DNA of 64,000 bases from Agrobacterium rosae (GTDB lineage Bacteria > Pseudomonadota > Alphaproteobacteria > Rhizobiales > Rhizobiaceae). The stretch spans positions 266,143-330,142 of the forward strand of contig NZ_NXEJ01000001.1 of NCBI RefSeq assembly GCF_002915175.1, written 5' to 3'. Below the pieces are notes generated by a model. That model was not told the DNA's origin. It worked only from the letters and a program-made list of their open reading frames with translations, and did not search any database. A program made the position numbers and the translations under genes. Of this stretch, positions 37,143-44,954 are shown one piece after another; positions within the stretch are counted from its first letter, which is position 1; every line of letters starts with the position of its first letter.

Positions 37143-38195
37143 ATGTCGGACATCGCCGCACTACAGCTCAACAGCATCGGAAAGCGTTTTAGCAACGTCG
37201 ACGTGCTCGAGGATATCGATCTGACAGTCATGCCCGGTGAGATCATATGTCTGGTCGGTCGGTCCGGTTGCGGCAAATCCACACTGCTGCGCATCATTGC
37301 CGGTGTCGAGACGCCGGATGCCGGTGCGGTCTTTATGAACGGGCGGGAAATCGCGGGGCCGACGACCTTCATGGAGCCGGAAAAGCGCCGCATCGGTTTC
37401 GTGTTTCAGGATTACGCGCTGTTTCCGCATCTGACGGTCGAACAGAACGTGCTGTTCGGCTTGAAGGGTCTGCCGAAGCCGCAAGCCCGGGCAAGAGCCG
37501 CCGATATGATCGAGCATGTGCGCTTGACGGAGCTGGCCAAGCGTTACCCGCACACATTGTCCGGTGGCGAACAGCAGCGTGTCGCCTTGGCCCGGGCCTT
37601 GGCTCCCAAGCCGGACATCCTGCTCATGGATGAGCCATTCTCCAATCTCGACCGTGGGCTCCGCGACAGTGTGCGCGAGGAAACACTTGGTCTGCTGCGA
37701 GACCTGAAAACCACCGCCATCATGGTGACGCATGACCCGGAAGAAGCGCTTTCGGCAGGCGACCGTGTGGTCCTCATGCAAAATGGCCGGATCGTGCAGA
37801 GCGGCACGGGCTATGAGCTGCACGACAATCCCGTCAGCCGTTATGCTGCCGATTTCTTCTGCGCCTTCAACAAGGTGGAAGGCACGGTCAGAAACGGACA
37901 TCTCAACACGCCGATCGGTGACTTTCCTCATAAGGGCGATTTGCGTGAGGGTGCCAAAGCCTTCGCCTATATCCGCCCCAGTTCGATCACCATTTCGACC
38001 CCTAACACCGGCGCAGATATTTCCGGGCGGATCACCAACCGGGTGTTTATGGGTGAGATCGAGCAGGTGTCGGTCAGCGTCGGTGGTCTTGCGCAGGATT
38101 TGCGGGTTCGCAGCATGCGCCGAAGCCCTGTGGACGTGCAAGATGTCGGCATTTCGATCGCGAAGGACAGTGTTCTGATGTTTACTTCCGATTGA
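37143..38195 (+). CDS. fbpC: Ferric iron ABC transporter, ATPase
   Basis: A 350-residue ATPase of the FbpC/AfuC iron or PotA-like group. It has Walker A GRSGCGKST (from about residue 39), signature LSGGEQQR, Walker B ILLMDEPFSNLDRGL, the H-loop VTHDPEEA, and a C-terminal TOBE-type domain. The downstream ferric binding protein and fused permease, and the iron boxes, support iron as the substrate. It is separated from fbpA by 149 bases that include a second iron box, so it may be transcribed both with and apart from fbpAB. Confidence 0.88.
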   Translation: MSDIAALQLNSIGKRFSNVDVLEDIDLTVMPGEIICLVGRSGCGKSTLLRIIAGVETPDAGAVFMNGREIAGPTTFMEPEKRRIGFVFQDYALFPHLTVEQNVLFGLKGLPKPQARARAADMIEHVRLTELAKRYPHTLSGGEQQRVALARALAPKPDILLMDEPFSNLDRGLRDSVREETLGLLRDLKTTAIMVTHDPEEALSAGDRVVLMQNGRIVQSGTGYELHDNPVSRYAADFFCAFNKVEGTVRNGHLNTPIGDFPHKGDLREGAKAFAYIRPSSITISTPNTGADISGRITNRVFMGEIEQVSVSVGGLAQDLRVRSMRRSPVDVQDVGISIAKDSVLMFTSD

Positions 38196-38277
38196 ATTTC
38201 ATTTTTTCTATCCTTTAAAAGGCATCATATTCAACTCATAGTGATGATATCCCCCTAAAAATCCATTGGTTATAACT

Positions 38278-38292
38278 TGATTTAATCGATCA
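38278..38292. promoter_or_regulatory. Putative iron-responsive (RirA/IRO) box upstream of fbpA
   Basis: TGA, TTTAATCGA, TCA matches TGA-N9-TCA. It lies 52 bases before the fbpA start, in an AT-rich spacer. This is the expected position for repression under iron-replete conditions. Confidence 0.65.
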
Positions 38293-38344
38293 GGTATGAT
38301 GCATGCATCTCCGACATCATTTTCACGTCACGAGGGGGATAAAC

Positions 38345-39352
38345 ATGAGATCATTGACCGTTACCACGATCGCGCTTCTGGCAAGCACGGTTGCCGCAAA
38401 TGCTGCGGAGCTGAACATCTATACGACGCGCGAACCAGCGCTGATCCAGCCGCTGCTCGAAGCCTTTACCAAGGAAAGCGGCGTCAAGGTCAACACCGTG
38501 TTTCTGAAGGACGGTCTCGCCGAACGCGTTCTCAGCGAAGGCGCAAGCTCACCCGCGGACGTTCTGATGACGGTGGATGCCGGTAATCTGGTGGATCTGG
38601 TTGACAAGGGTGTGACGCAGCCGGTGGAATCCGAAGTGCTGACCAAGGCTATCCCAGCCGAATTACGCGACGCCAAGGGTAACTGGTTTGCGCTTTCCAT
38701 GCGCGCCCGCGTTCTCTACGCCGCCAAGGATGTCGATGTCTCATCGTTCAACTACGAAGACCTCGCTGACGCCAAGTGGAAGGGCAAGGTTTGCATTCGC
38801 GCCGGCCAGCATCCTTACAACACGGCACTCTTTGCGGATTACATTGCTCACCACGGCGCTGAAGCGACCGAAAAGTGGTTGGCAGGCGTGAAGGACAATC
38901 TGGCCCGCAAGGCTGGCGGCGGCGACCGTGATGTTGCCAAGGACATCCTCGGCGGCATTTGCGACATCGGCATTGCAAATTCCTACTATGTCGGCCTGAT
39001 GCGCTCCGGCAAGGGTGGTGAAGATCAGGTCAAGTGGGGCGAGGCCATCAAGGTCGTTCTACCAACCTTCAAGGATGGCGGTACGCAGGTGAATGTCTCT
39101 GGTGCAGCGGTTGCCAAGAACGCACCGAACAAGGCCGAAGCCGTGAAGCTTCTCGAATATCTGGTGTCCGATGAAGCCCAGAAGATCTATGCCGAAGCCA
39201 ACTACGAATATCCGGTCAAAAAGGGCGCTGGCCTCGACAAGATCGTCGCATCCTTCGGTGACCTGAAGATCGACAGCAAGCCCCTGACGGAAATCGTGTC
39301 CCACCGCAAGGAAGCCAGCCAGCTGGTGGATAAGGTCGGCTTCGACAATTAA
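38345..39352 (+). CDS. fbpA: Ferric iron ABC transporter, periplasmic binding protein
   Basis: A 335-residue periplasmic protein with a Sec signal peptide (MRSLTVTTIALLASTVAANA) and mature start AELNIYTTREPALIQPLLEAF. It belongs to the FbpA/FutA ferric-binding family; the IANSYYVGLMR segment carries the paired tyrosines typical of iron coordination. ATG 38345 is directly preceded by GAGGGGG. It is followed by a palindromic repeat and a terminator-like hairpin before the permease gene, so the binding protein is likely made in excess. Confidence 0.93.
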   Translation: MRSLTVTTIALLASTVAANAAELNIYTTREPALIQPLLEAFTKESGVKVNTVFLKDGLAERVLSEGASSPADVLMTVDAGNLVDLVDKGVTQPVESEVLTKAIPAELRDAKGNWFALSMRARVLYAAKDVDVSSFNYEDLADAKWKGKVCIRAGQHPYNTALFADYIAHHGAEATEKWLAGVKDNLARKAGGGDRDVAKDILGGICDIGIANSYYVGLMRSGKGGEDQVKWGEAIKVVLPTFKDGGTQVNVSGAAVAKNAPNKAEAVKLLEYLVSDEAQKIYAEANYEYPVKKGAGLDKIVASFGDLKIDSKPLTEIVSHRKEASQLVDKVGFDN

Positions 39353-39418
39353 GGGCCAAGAGGCATGACGCGCGTGGACCGGATGCGTTGAGTTCTTTGC
39401 GCTCACCACGCACTCCTC

Positions 39419-39503
39419 CGTCATCCTCGGGCTTGTCCCGAGGATCTGCAACGTAGCGGGTTTGGTGACGTGAGTGGATCCTCGGCACAAGGCCGAGGAT
39501 GAC
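39419..39503. repeat. Diverged copy of the CCTCGGGCTTGTCCCGAGG palindromic element
   Basis: The left arm CGTCATCCTCGGGCTTGTCC at 39419-39438 is the same as at 1910 and continues into CGAGGATCT. The right arm, GATCCTCGGCACAAGGCCGAGGATGACG, has a few changes from the perfect arm at 1962-1993. It lies between fbpA and fbpB. Confidence 0.8.
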
Positions 39504-39533
39504 GTGGAGCCAAGTGCAACCGTCTGCAAAATC

Positions 39534-39558
39534 AGGCACCCGTTTCACGCGGGTGCCT
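39534..39558 (+). terminator. Hairpin between fbpA and fbpB
   Basis: AGGCACCCG (39534-39542) and CGGGTGCCT (39550-39558) form a 9-base-pair stem around TTTCACG, followed by TGCTCGTTT. It is likely a partial terminator or 3' stabiliser for fbpA. Confidence 0.6.
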
Positions 39559-39609
39559 TGCTCGTTTCCAGCAACCTCGTTTTCGCGCAGCAAAAACCTC
39601 AAGATCAGC

Positions 39610-41286
39610 ATGCACTCCACAACCAGCACAGCCATCCCTTCAAAACCCAGACTGCGGCTTAACTCTGCATTCTGTTGGCTGTTGGCATCCTGCATCATCG
39701 CGGCACTCGCCATGCTGCCGGTTCTGGCGCTGCTGTCCGAAGCTATCAAGGGCTCGACAGGATTGTGGCAGCATCTGACCGACACTGTTCTGGCAACCGC
39801 GCTTCCTGAAACGCTGATCCTTCTGCTGGGCGTTGGCCTGCTGGCGGGCATTCTCGGCACGACAAGTGCCTGGCTGGTCAGCGCCTATCGGTTTCCCGGA
39901 CGCAGGCTGTTGGAATGGGCGTTGCTGCTGCCACTGGCCATGCCCACCTACATCATTGCCTATGCATATCTCGATATTCTGCATCCGCTTGGGCCGGTAC
40001 AGGGAGCGGTGCGCTTTTTGCTTGGATATTCCAGCCCACGCGAATTTCGGCTGCCGGATATCCGCTCGATGACGGGCTGCATTATTCTGCTCGGTTTCGT
40101 ACTTTACCCTTACGTCTATATCCCTGTCAGGGCGATGTTTTTGACGCAGGCAGGAAATCTTCTGGACGCTGCGCGTATGCTTGGCACCTCAAGACATGCC
40201 CTGTTTCTCAAGGTCGCAGTACCACTTGCCCGGCCTGCCATCGCCGTTGGTGTGAGCCTAGCGTTGATGGAAGCGCTGAACGATATCGGCGCATCGGAAT
40301 TTTTGGGCGTGCGCACGCTGACCGTGTCGATCTACACCACCTGGGTGACCAAGTCGGATCTGCCCGGCGCGTCACAGATTGCCCTGTTCATGCTGCTTTT
40401 GGTCGTGGCCTTGGTTGCGATGGAACGATGGGCGCGCCGCAGGCAACGCTACTCCACATCGGCCCAGAAAAGCGCAGTTCTCGCCCCGCTTCAACTCCAA
40501 GGCCTGCGCGGCTGGCTGGCCTTCGGGCTTGGAACCGTTCCGATCCTGATCGGCTTTGCCGCGCCGGCTGCCTACCTTGTGGTCGAGGCCTGGAAGCGTT
40601 TCCAGTTCAGCGGTCTCTCGTCACGCTTTGCAGATGAGGCGGTGAATACCATCGTCGTTGCCGGAATTGCCACCGTTGTAACCGTCGGCGCGGGGCTGGT
40701 GGTTGCCTATGCGATGCGCTTGTCACCCGGCAAGGTGTCGCTCTGGTCCTTCCGCCTGGCGACGGTCGGCTATGCCGCACCCGGAACCGTCATCGCTATT
40801 GGCGTGCTGATCGTGCTGGGTGGTTTCGACCGGGTTGTCGATCAAACAATGCAGCAATGGTTCGGCGTCTCGACCAGTCTCTTGCTGATCGGTAGCGGAT
40901 CAGCTTTGATCTTTGCCTATGTGACACGTTTTCTGACGATTGCAGGCGGCGGTATCGATGCTGGGCTGAGCCGCATTCCGCTCTCTTTCGATCAGGCGTC
41001 CCGCACCCTTGGCCGAACCGCGACCGCCACTTTCCGCAGCGTTCACCTGCCCTTGTCGAAAGCGGCAATGGCCGCTGCCGCCTTGCTGGTGTTCGTGGAC
41101 TGCGTAAAGGAACTTCCAGCCACGCTGCTTCTTCGCCCGCTGAATTTTGAAACCTTCGCCACCCATCTCTATGGGGAAGCGGCGCGTGGCACCTATGAAG
41201 AAGCCTCCATTGCGGCACTGGCCATCGTGCTGATTGGCATTCTGCCCGTGGTGTTGCTTGCCCGTGTTGGCCGTGTGCGGACGTAA
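39610..41286 (+). CDS. fbpB: Ferric iron ABC transporter, fused permease
   Basis: A 558-residue inner-membrane protein made of two permease halves, each with about six hydrophobic segments, as in FbpB/SfuB. The first half has the docking loop NLLDAARMLGTSRHALFLKVAVPL and the second has SFDQASRTLGRTATATFRSVHLPL. The ATG at 39610 starts shortly before the first membrane segment; the frame is open to 39499 through the hairpin region, which is unlikely to be translated. It works with FbpA and FbpC to import ferric iron. Confidence 0.9.
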   Translation: MHSTTSTAIPSKPRLRLNSAFCWLLASCIIAALAMLPVLALLSEAIKGSTGLWQHLTDTVLATALPETLILLLGVGLLAGILGTTSAWLVSAYRFPGRRLLEWALLLPLAMPTYIIAYAYLDILHPLGPVQGAVRFLLGYSSPREFRLPDIRSMTGCIILLGFVLYPYVYIPVRAMFLTQAGNLLDAARMLGTSRHALFLKVAVPLARPAIAVGVSLALMEALNDIGASEFLGVRTLTVSIYTTWVTKSDLPGASQIALFMLLLVVALVAMERWARRRQRYSTSAQKSAVLAPLQLQGLRGWLAFGLGTVPILIGFAAPAAYLVVEAWKRFQFSGLSSRFADEAVNTIVVAGIATVVTVGAGLVVAYAMRLSPGKVSLWSFRLATVGYAAPGTVIAIGVLIVLGGFDRVVDQTMQQWFGVSTSLLLIGSGSALIFAYVTRFLTIAGGGIDAGLSRIPLSFDQASRTLGRTATATFRSVHLPLSKAAMAAAALLVFVDCVKELPATLLLRPLNFETFATHLYGEAARGTYEEASIAALAIVLIGILPVVLLARVGRVRT

Positions 41287-41345
41287 ACGATCCGCGCTTT
41301 GTTACCCTCTTTTCATTTGCCAAATCTTTTCGCTGCGAATATTCA

Positions 41346-41360
41346 TGACAAATATAATCA
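41346..41360. promoter_or_regulatory. Putative iron-responsive (RirA/IRO) box upstream of the DUF2218 gene
   Basis: TGA, CAAATATAA, TCA matches TGA-N9-TCA and lies 23 bases before the DUF2218 start codon. It is the third such match in 4.3 kb of iron-transport locus. Confidence 0.6.
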
Positions 41361-41382
41361 TGTTTATATGGAAGGAAGCGAT

Positions 41383-41664
41383 ATGCTGGAAGCAAAATCT
41401 GAACTGGTAACGGAAAGCGGCGGCAAGTATCTCGTCCAGCTTTTCAAACATTTTGCGCATAAGATCGAGGTCAACTACTCCGATAGTCACGGGGAATGCA
41501 CCTTTGATTTCGGCACCGCCAGCCTCGATGCGGAACCGACAGGCCTGAAAATTGCAGTGACTGCACCGGACGAAGAGAAACTCGAGCGGGCTAAATCGGT
41601 TGTCGAAAGTCACCTGCTGCGCTTTGCGTTTCGTGAAAACGTAGACAAACTCGACTGGCACTGA
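41383..41664 (+). CDS. DUF2218 protein
   Basis: A 93-residue protein matching the DUF2218 family in length and pattern: GGKYLVQLFKHFAHKIEV, then CTFDFGTASL, and a C-terminal helix ending LLRFAFRENVDKLDWH. Function is unknown. Many relatives occur near siderophore or iron genes, and here an iron box precedes it and the iron permease gene ends 96 bases upstream. A role in iron homeostasis is therefore inferred. GGAAGG lies just upstream of ATG 41383. Confidence 0.82.
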   Translation: MLEAKSELVTESGGKYLVQLFKHFAHKIEVNYSDSHGECTFDFGTASLDAEPTGLKIAVTAPDEEKLERAKSVVESHLLRFAFRENVDKLDWH

Positions 41665-41787
41665 GGTGAATTCCAAACGCTCGATGCAACGCTCGAAAAC
41701 CACGTTGTGTACACTTTAACGGAACGATTTCGGCGTCGCTTGGTTTACAAACCATAACGAATACAAAACCTAAGGAGGAAATACGTT

Positions 41788-42180
41788 ATGATACATCATG
41801 AACCTCGCGCCGGTCAGGACCCTTACGTCAAGGATACACCAAGCTTTATCGCCAGCGATAAAGTCGAGGGTACAAGCGTATACGGTGCCGATAGCAAGAA
41901 GATTGGTTCCATCCAGCGCATTATTCTCGAAAAGCGCGGCGGCCGCGTTGCCTATGCCGTTCTCAGCTTCGGCGGCTTCTTAGGAATTGGCGACGACTAC
42001 TACCCACTGCCATGGGAAAAGTTGCACTATGACGAAGAGCTTGATGGCTACCGCATTGATCTTACGAAAGAGCAGATCGAGAACGGTCCGAAATATGCCA
42101 ATCGCGATGATGACAGCATGTTCGGCAATGACGACCGGAAGGTCTACGATTATTACGGCGTACCGCCGTACTGGATGTAA
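41788..42180 (+). CDS. PRC-barrel domain protein
   Basis: A 130-residue protein with one PRC-barrel: ASDKVEGTSVYGADSKKIGSIQRIILEKRGGRVAYAVLSFGGFLGIGDDYYPLPWEKLHYDEELDGYRIDLTKEQI. The tail is acidic and tyrosine-rich, ending YYGVPPYWM. PRC-barrels are found in photosynthetic reaction-centre H subunits and RimM; single-domain versions in rhizobia are small stress-related proteins of unknown function. AAGGAGG before the ATG suggests strong translation. Confidence 0.85.
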   Translation: MIHHEPRAGQDPYVKDTPSFIASDKVEGTSVYGADSKKIGSIQRIILEKRGGRVAYAVLSFGGFLGIGDDYYPLPWEKLHYDEELDGYRIDLTKEQIENGPKYANRDDDSMFGNDDRKVYDYYGVPPYWM

Positions 42181-42196
42181 TATCCAAAGACGAGAT

Positions 42197-42218
42197 GATG
42201 GCCCCGATTGGGGCCATC
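42197..42218 (+). terminator. Terminator hairpin after the PRC-barrel gene
   Basis: GATGGCCCC and GGGGCCATC pair perfectly around GATT, 17 bases after the stop codon. A second short hairpin (GGCCCC, ATAA, GGGGCC, about 42301-42316) lies close to the end of the convergent DUF982 gene and probably serves that gene. Confidence 0.65.
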
Positions 42219-42342
42219 ACGACGTCTAGGCGTCGTGTTGTCCACCATAAAATTTCAGCTGTGACGACCGTTTAAAAAACAAATTTCCGACAACACGAAT
42301 GGCCCCATAAGGGGCCACTTGCTCATCGGCTTTGATGTATAC

Positions 42343-42588
42343 TCAATGAGGCTTTTTGCTTCTCGCTTCCGAGACGGCATCCTCAAAGCACTTGCGTGCC
42401 TCTTCGGGTGTCTTGCGTCCGTCGAGTGCCGCGCGGCAGGCGCTACGGGCTCGTACGAACGTCAGGCCACGCGTGTGCGGCCAATCTTCGGTGAGAAGTG
42501 CCAGAGCGTCGAACGGCCCGGCAATAATGTTCTTGTTCGTCGTGTCGAAATTCACTTCGACAGGCTCTGTCCATCTTGTCAGTTTCAT
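42343..42588 (-). CDS. DUF982 protein
   Basis: An 81-residue protein with the DUF982 pattern: WTEPVEVNFDTTN at the start, GPFDALALLTEDWPHTRG in the middle, then ARSACRAALDGRKTPEEARKCFEDAVSEA. These small proteins are abundant in Rhizobiales and have no known function. It is convergent with the PRC-barrel gene. Confidence 0.82.
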   Translation of the reverse strand: MKLTRWTEPVEVNFDTTNKNIIAGPFDALALLTEDWPHTRGLTFVRARSACRAALDGRKTPEEARKCFEDAVSEARSKKPH

Positions 42589-42690
42589 CGGACGCCTCCC
42601 TAACAGCCCATGTCAACGTACTGAGCGTCAACATGGTTCCCGTTAGGGAGGATATTTCACTTTTTCAAATTTACAATCTTAAAGTTGTTA

Positions 42691-42765
42691 TTAGCGAAAT
42701 CCGAAGAAAGACAGAATGGCGAGAACGATAACGACGAGGCCGACGATGTAGATGATCTGGTTCAT
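42691..42765 (-). CDS. 24-residue hydrophobic membrane peptide
   Basis: The frame encodes MNQIIYIVGLVVIVLAILSF followed by FGFR. It is almost entirely one hydrophobic helix with a basic C-terminus. GGAG lies eight bases before the ATG. Near-identical very short proteins are, to my knowledge, conserved across Rhizobiaceae, but the function is unknown. A longer frame reaching 42873 is not supported by a ribosome site. Confidence 0.7.
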   Translation of the reverse strand: MNQIIYIVGLVVIVLAILSFFGFR

Positions 42766-42931
42766 GGAACATACTCCGCGTTGAGAACCGGACGAGCCGG
42801 AAAGTCTGTTCCGAAACGTTCGATGCTGAATAAAGACACTCATCGTAACGTGAGTGTCTTTGCGAAGTTCCATGAAGCTTCTATTTTTCGTTGTGCACGA
42901 GCATATTGTGCCCTGCAGCGTGATGCAGAAA

Positions 42932-44149
42932 TCAGGACGCTTTCAGCTGAAACTGAACGACATCGATCGTACCGGCCCGGAAACCGGCTGCGCAGTAGTG
43001 AAGGTAATATTGCCACATCCTGCGGAAGCGCTCGTCAAAACCGAGCGGCTCTATGCGTTGCCAATTGTTGACGAAGGCTCGGTCCCACAGCATCAGCGTG
43101 TGATCGTAATCCTTACCGAAACGCAGCATATCGGGAACGGTAAAGCCCTCGACTGCGGCAGCTTCGCGGAAGGCAGTGATGGTCGGCAGCATTCCACCCG
43201 GGAAAATGTAGGTCTGGATGAAGTCCGCGTTACGGCGGTAGTCATCGAAGCGGGTTTCATCGATGGTGATGACCTGCACCATGGCCTCGCCGCCGGGAGC
43301 CAGCAATTCCCGCACACGGCGGAAATAGGTCGGCCAGTTTTCTTCGCCCACCGCTTCGAACATCTCGATCGAGACGATCTTGGAATAGCGGCCCTGGCAA
43401 TCGCGGTAATCCTCAAGCCGGATATCGGTGCGATCAGACATGCCAGCCTTTGCGAGACGGTTTCTCGCAAAATCGGCCTGTTCTCGCGAAAGGGTAAGAC
43501 CGGTGACGCGGCACCCCGTCTTGCCGACGGCATATTCGGCGAAACCGCCCCAGCCGCAGCCGATTTCCAGAACGTGATCGTCAGGACCAATCTTCAACTG
43601 CTCGACAATGCGGTCGTATTTGGCGTTCTGCGCATCTGCCAGACTTTGTCCCGGCGTCTGAAACAGAGCCGAGGAATAGGTCATCGTTTCATCCAGCCAA
43701 GTCGAATAAAAACGATTGCCGAGATCATAGTGGAAAGAAATGTTGCGGCGGCTGCCGGACTTCGAATTGCGGCGCAGGCGGTGGCGAAGATAGGCGAAGG
43801 CGGAGAAGATCTTCGATGGCTCCGACACTGAAGACCAGTTCTTCTCGTTGGCGATGGCGACTTCCAGAAGCGCCGCTATGTCGGGCGTATCCCAATCTCC
43901 ATCGATGTAGGCCTGAGCAAATCCGAGGCTGCCGCCCATCAACAACCGGCGCACGACGCGGCCGCGGTTGAGCGATATCACGCCATGTGCGCCAGGCTCA
44001 CTGCCCTTGACGACGTATTCATAGCCGCCCGGAAAAATGACAGTCAGGCGGCCTTGGGTCATGTTGTTCAAACGGCGGCAGATCATTCGCTGCCAAAGAG
44101 GTGCGTCTTCCATGAGAAACGGTACAGTCTCCTGCTCAGCGTGGCTCAT
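42932..44149 (-). CDS. cfa: Cyclopropane-fatty-acyl-phospholipid synthase
   Basis: Transfers a methylene group from SAM to double bonds of membrane phospholipid acyl chains. The 405-residue enzyme has an N-terminal lipid-binding domain (GSLGFAQAYIDGDWDTPDI), NISFHYDLGNRFYSTWLDETMTYS, the SAM motif VLEIGCGWGGFAEY, and YIFPGGMLPTI. It is the last gene of an operon with DUF1365 and an FAD oxidoreductase, divergent from rpoE-chrR. This matches the singlet-oxygen regulon first described in Rhodobacter, where cfaA is an RpoE target. Confidence 0.93.
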   Translation of the reverse strand: MSHAEQETVPFLMEDAPLWQRMICRRLNNMTQGRLTVIFPGGYEYVVKGSEPGAHGVISLNRGRVVRRLLMGGSLGFAQAYIDGDWDTPDIAALLEVAIANEKNWSSVSEPSKIFSAFAYLRHRLRRNSKSGSRRNISFHYDLGNRFYSTWLDETMTYSSALFQTPGQSLADAQNAKYDRIVEQLKIGPDDHVLEIGCGWGGFAEYAVGKTGCRVTGLTLSREQADFARNRLAKAGMSDRTDIRLEDYRDCQGRYSKIVSIEMFEAVGEENWPTYFRRVRELLAPGGEAMVQVITIDETRFDDYRRNADFIQTYIFPGGMLPTITAFREAAAVEGFTVPDMLRFGKDYDHTLMLWDRAFVNNWQRIEPLGFDERFRRMWQYYLHYCAAGFRAGTIDVVQFQLKAS

Positions 44150-44954
44150 TTTTCAGGTCTCCCATGGTTCCCGCATGTTGCGCGACGATAGAGCTGGCAA
44201 CGCGGTTTTTTGCAGCCTTGTGGCGATAGATCGGATTGCCTTTTGCCCACAGCAAAAGGGCCTCCCAGTGGATTGCGCCCATGATCTTCAAGGTCATCAG
44301 CGGGTATGACAGCAAAGCGCGCAGCAGCGCACCGCTGGTTAACGGACGACGCTCACCGGCAAAGGAGGCGAACAGCAGATCACCCTGTTGATCGCGCTCG
44401 TTGATGGCGACCATAACCTTTTCAGAGGGCGGCAGAATGCGGAAATCATAGGTGCATTCCATCGGCACGAAGGGCGAAACATACATTTCCTTGGCGCAGG
44501 AATGCCGCACCACATCGTTTTGGTTGGCACCGGTTGGAATGATGTAGGTGTGGCGCTCGTGAAAGGTGTTTCTGACTTCGTAGAGAATGGCCACGAGGCG
44601 GTCTTCGTCATGGCAAAAATACACGGTCAGCGGATTAAAGACGTAACCGAAGATGCGCGGGTAGCACAGCATGTCCACACGCAGTTTGCCCTGCGGAACG
44701 TCGATATCTGCCTCCGCCAAATGGTGCGCAACCCAGCGCTTCAGGCCATTTTTTTCGCCAACCCCATGATCGCTGTCGTGAAAGCTGAAAACTGACCATC
44801 TGTTGTAGCCGAAGAAGCGCAAGCCCTTGTCCAGCAGCGGCAGCTCATCCAGATCCAGCAACAGCGAAAACACGCGGTAGCGCATCTTATGCGCGTGCGG
44901 GCGGTGGCGCGCATGCACGACATGTCCGGCATAAATGGCGGAGCGCAACGTCAT
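44136..44954 (-). CDS. DUF1365 protein
   Basis: A 272-residue protein of the DUF1365 family: AIYAGHVVHARHRPHAHKMRYRVFSLLLDLDEL, YPRIFGYVFNPLTVYFCHD and EVRNTFHERHTY. Function is not known. In several proteobacteria it is encoded between an FAD-dependent desaturase or oxidoreductase and a cyclopropane synthase, as here, so a lipid-modification role is inferred. Its start overlaps the oxidoreductase stop (ATGA) and its end overlaps cfa by 14 bases. Confidence 0.87.
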   Translation of the reverse strand: MTLRSAIYAGHVVHARHRPHAHKMRYRVFSLLLDLDELPLLDKGLRFFGYNRWSVFSFHDSDHGVGEKNGLKRWVAHHLAEADIDVPQGKLRVDMLCYPRIFGYVFNPLTVYFCHDEDRLVAILYEVRNTFHERHTYIIPTGANQNDVVRHSCAKEMYVSPFVPMECTYDFRILPPSEKVMVAINERDQQGDLLFASFAGERRPLTSGALLRALLSYPLMTLKIMGAIHWEALLLWAKGNPIYRHKAAKNRVASSIVAQHAGTMGDLKNEPR

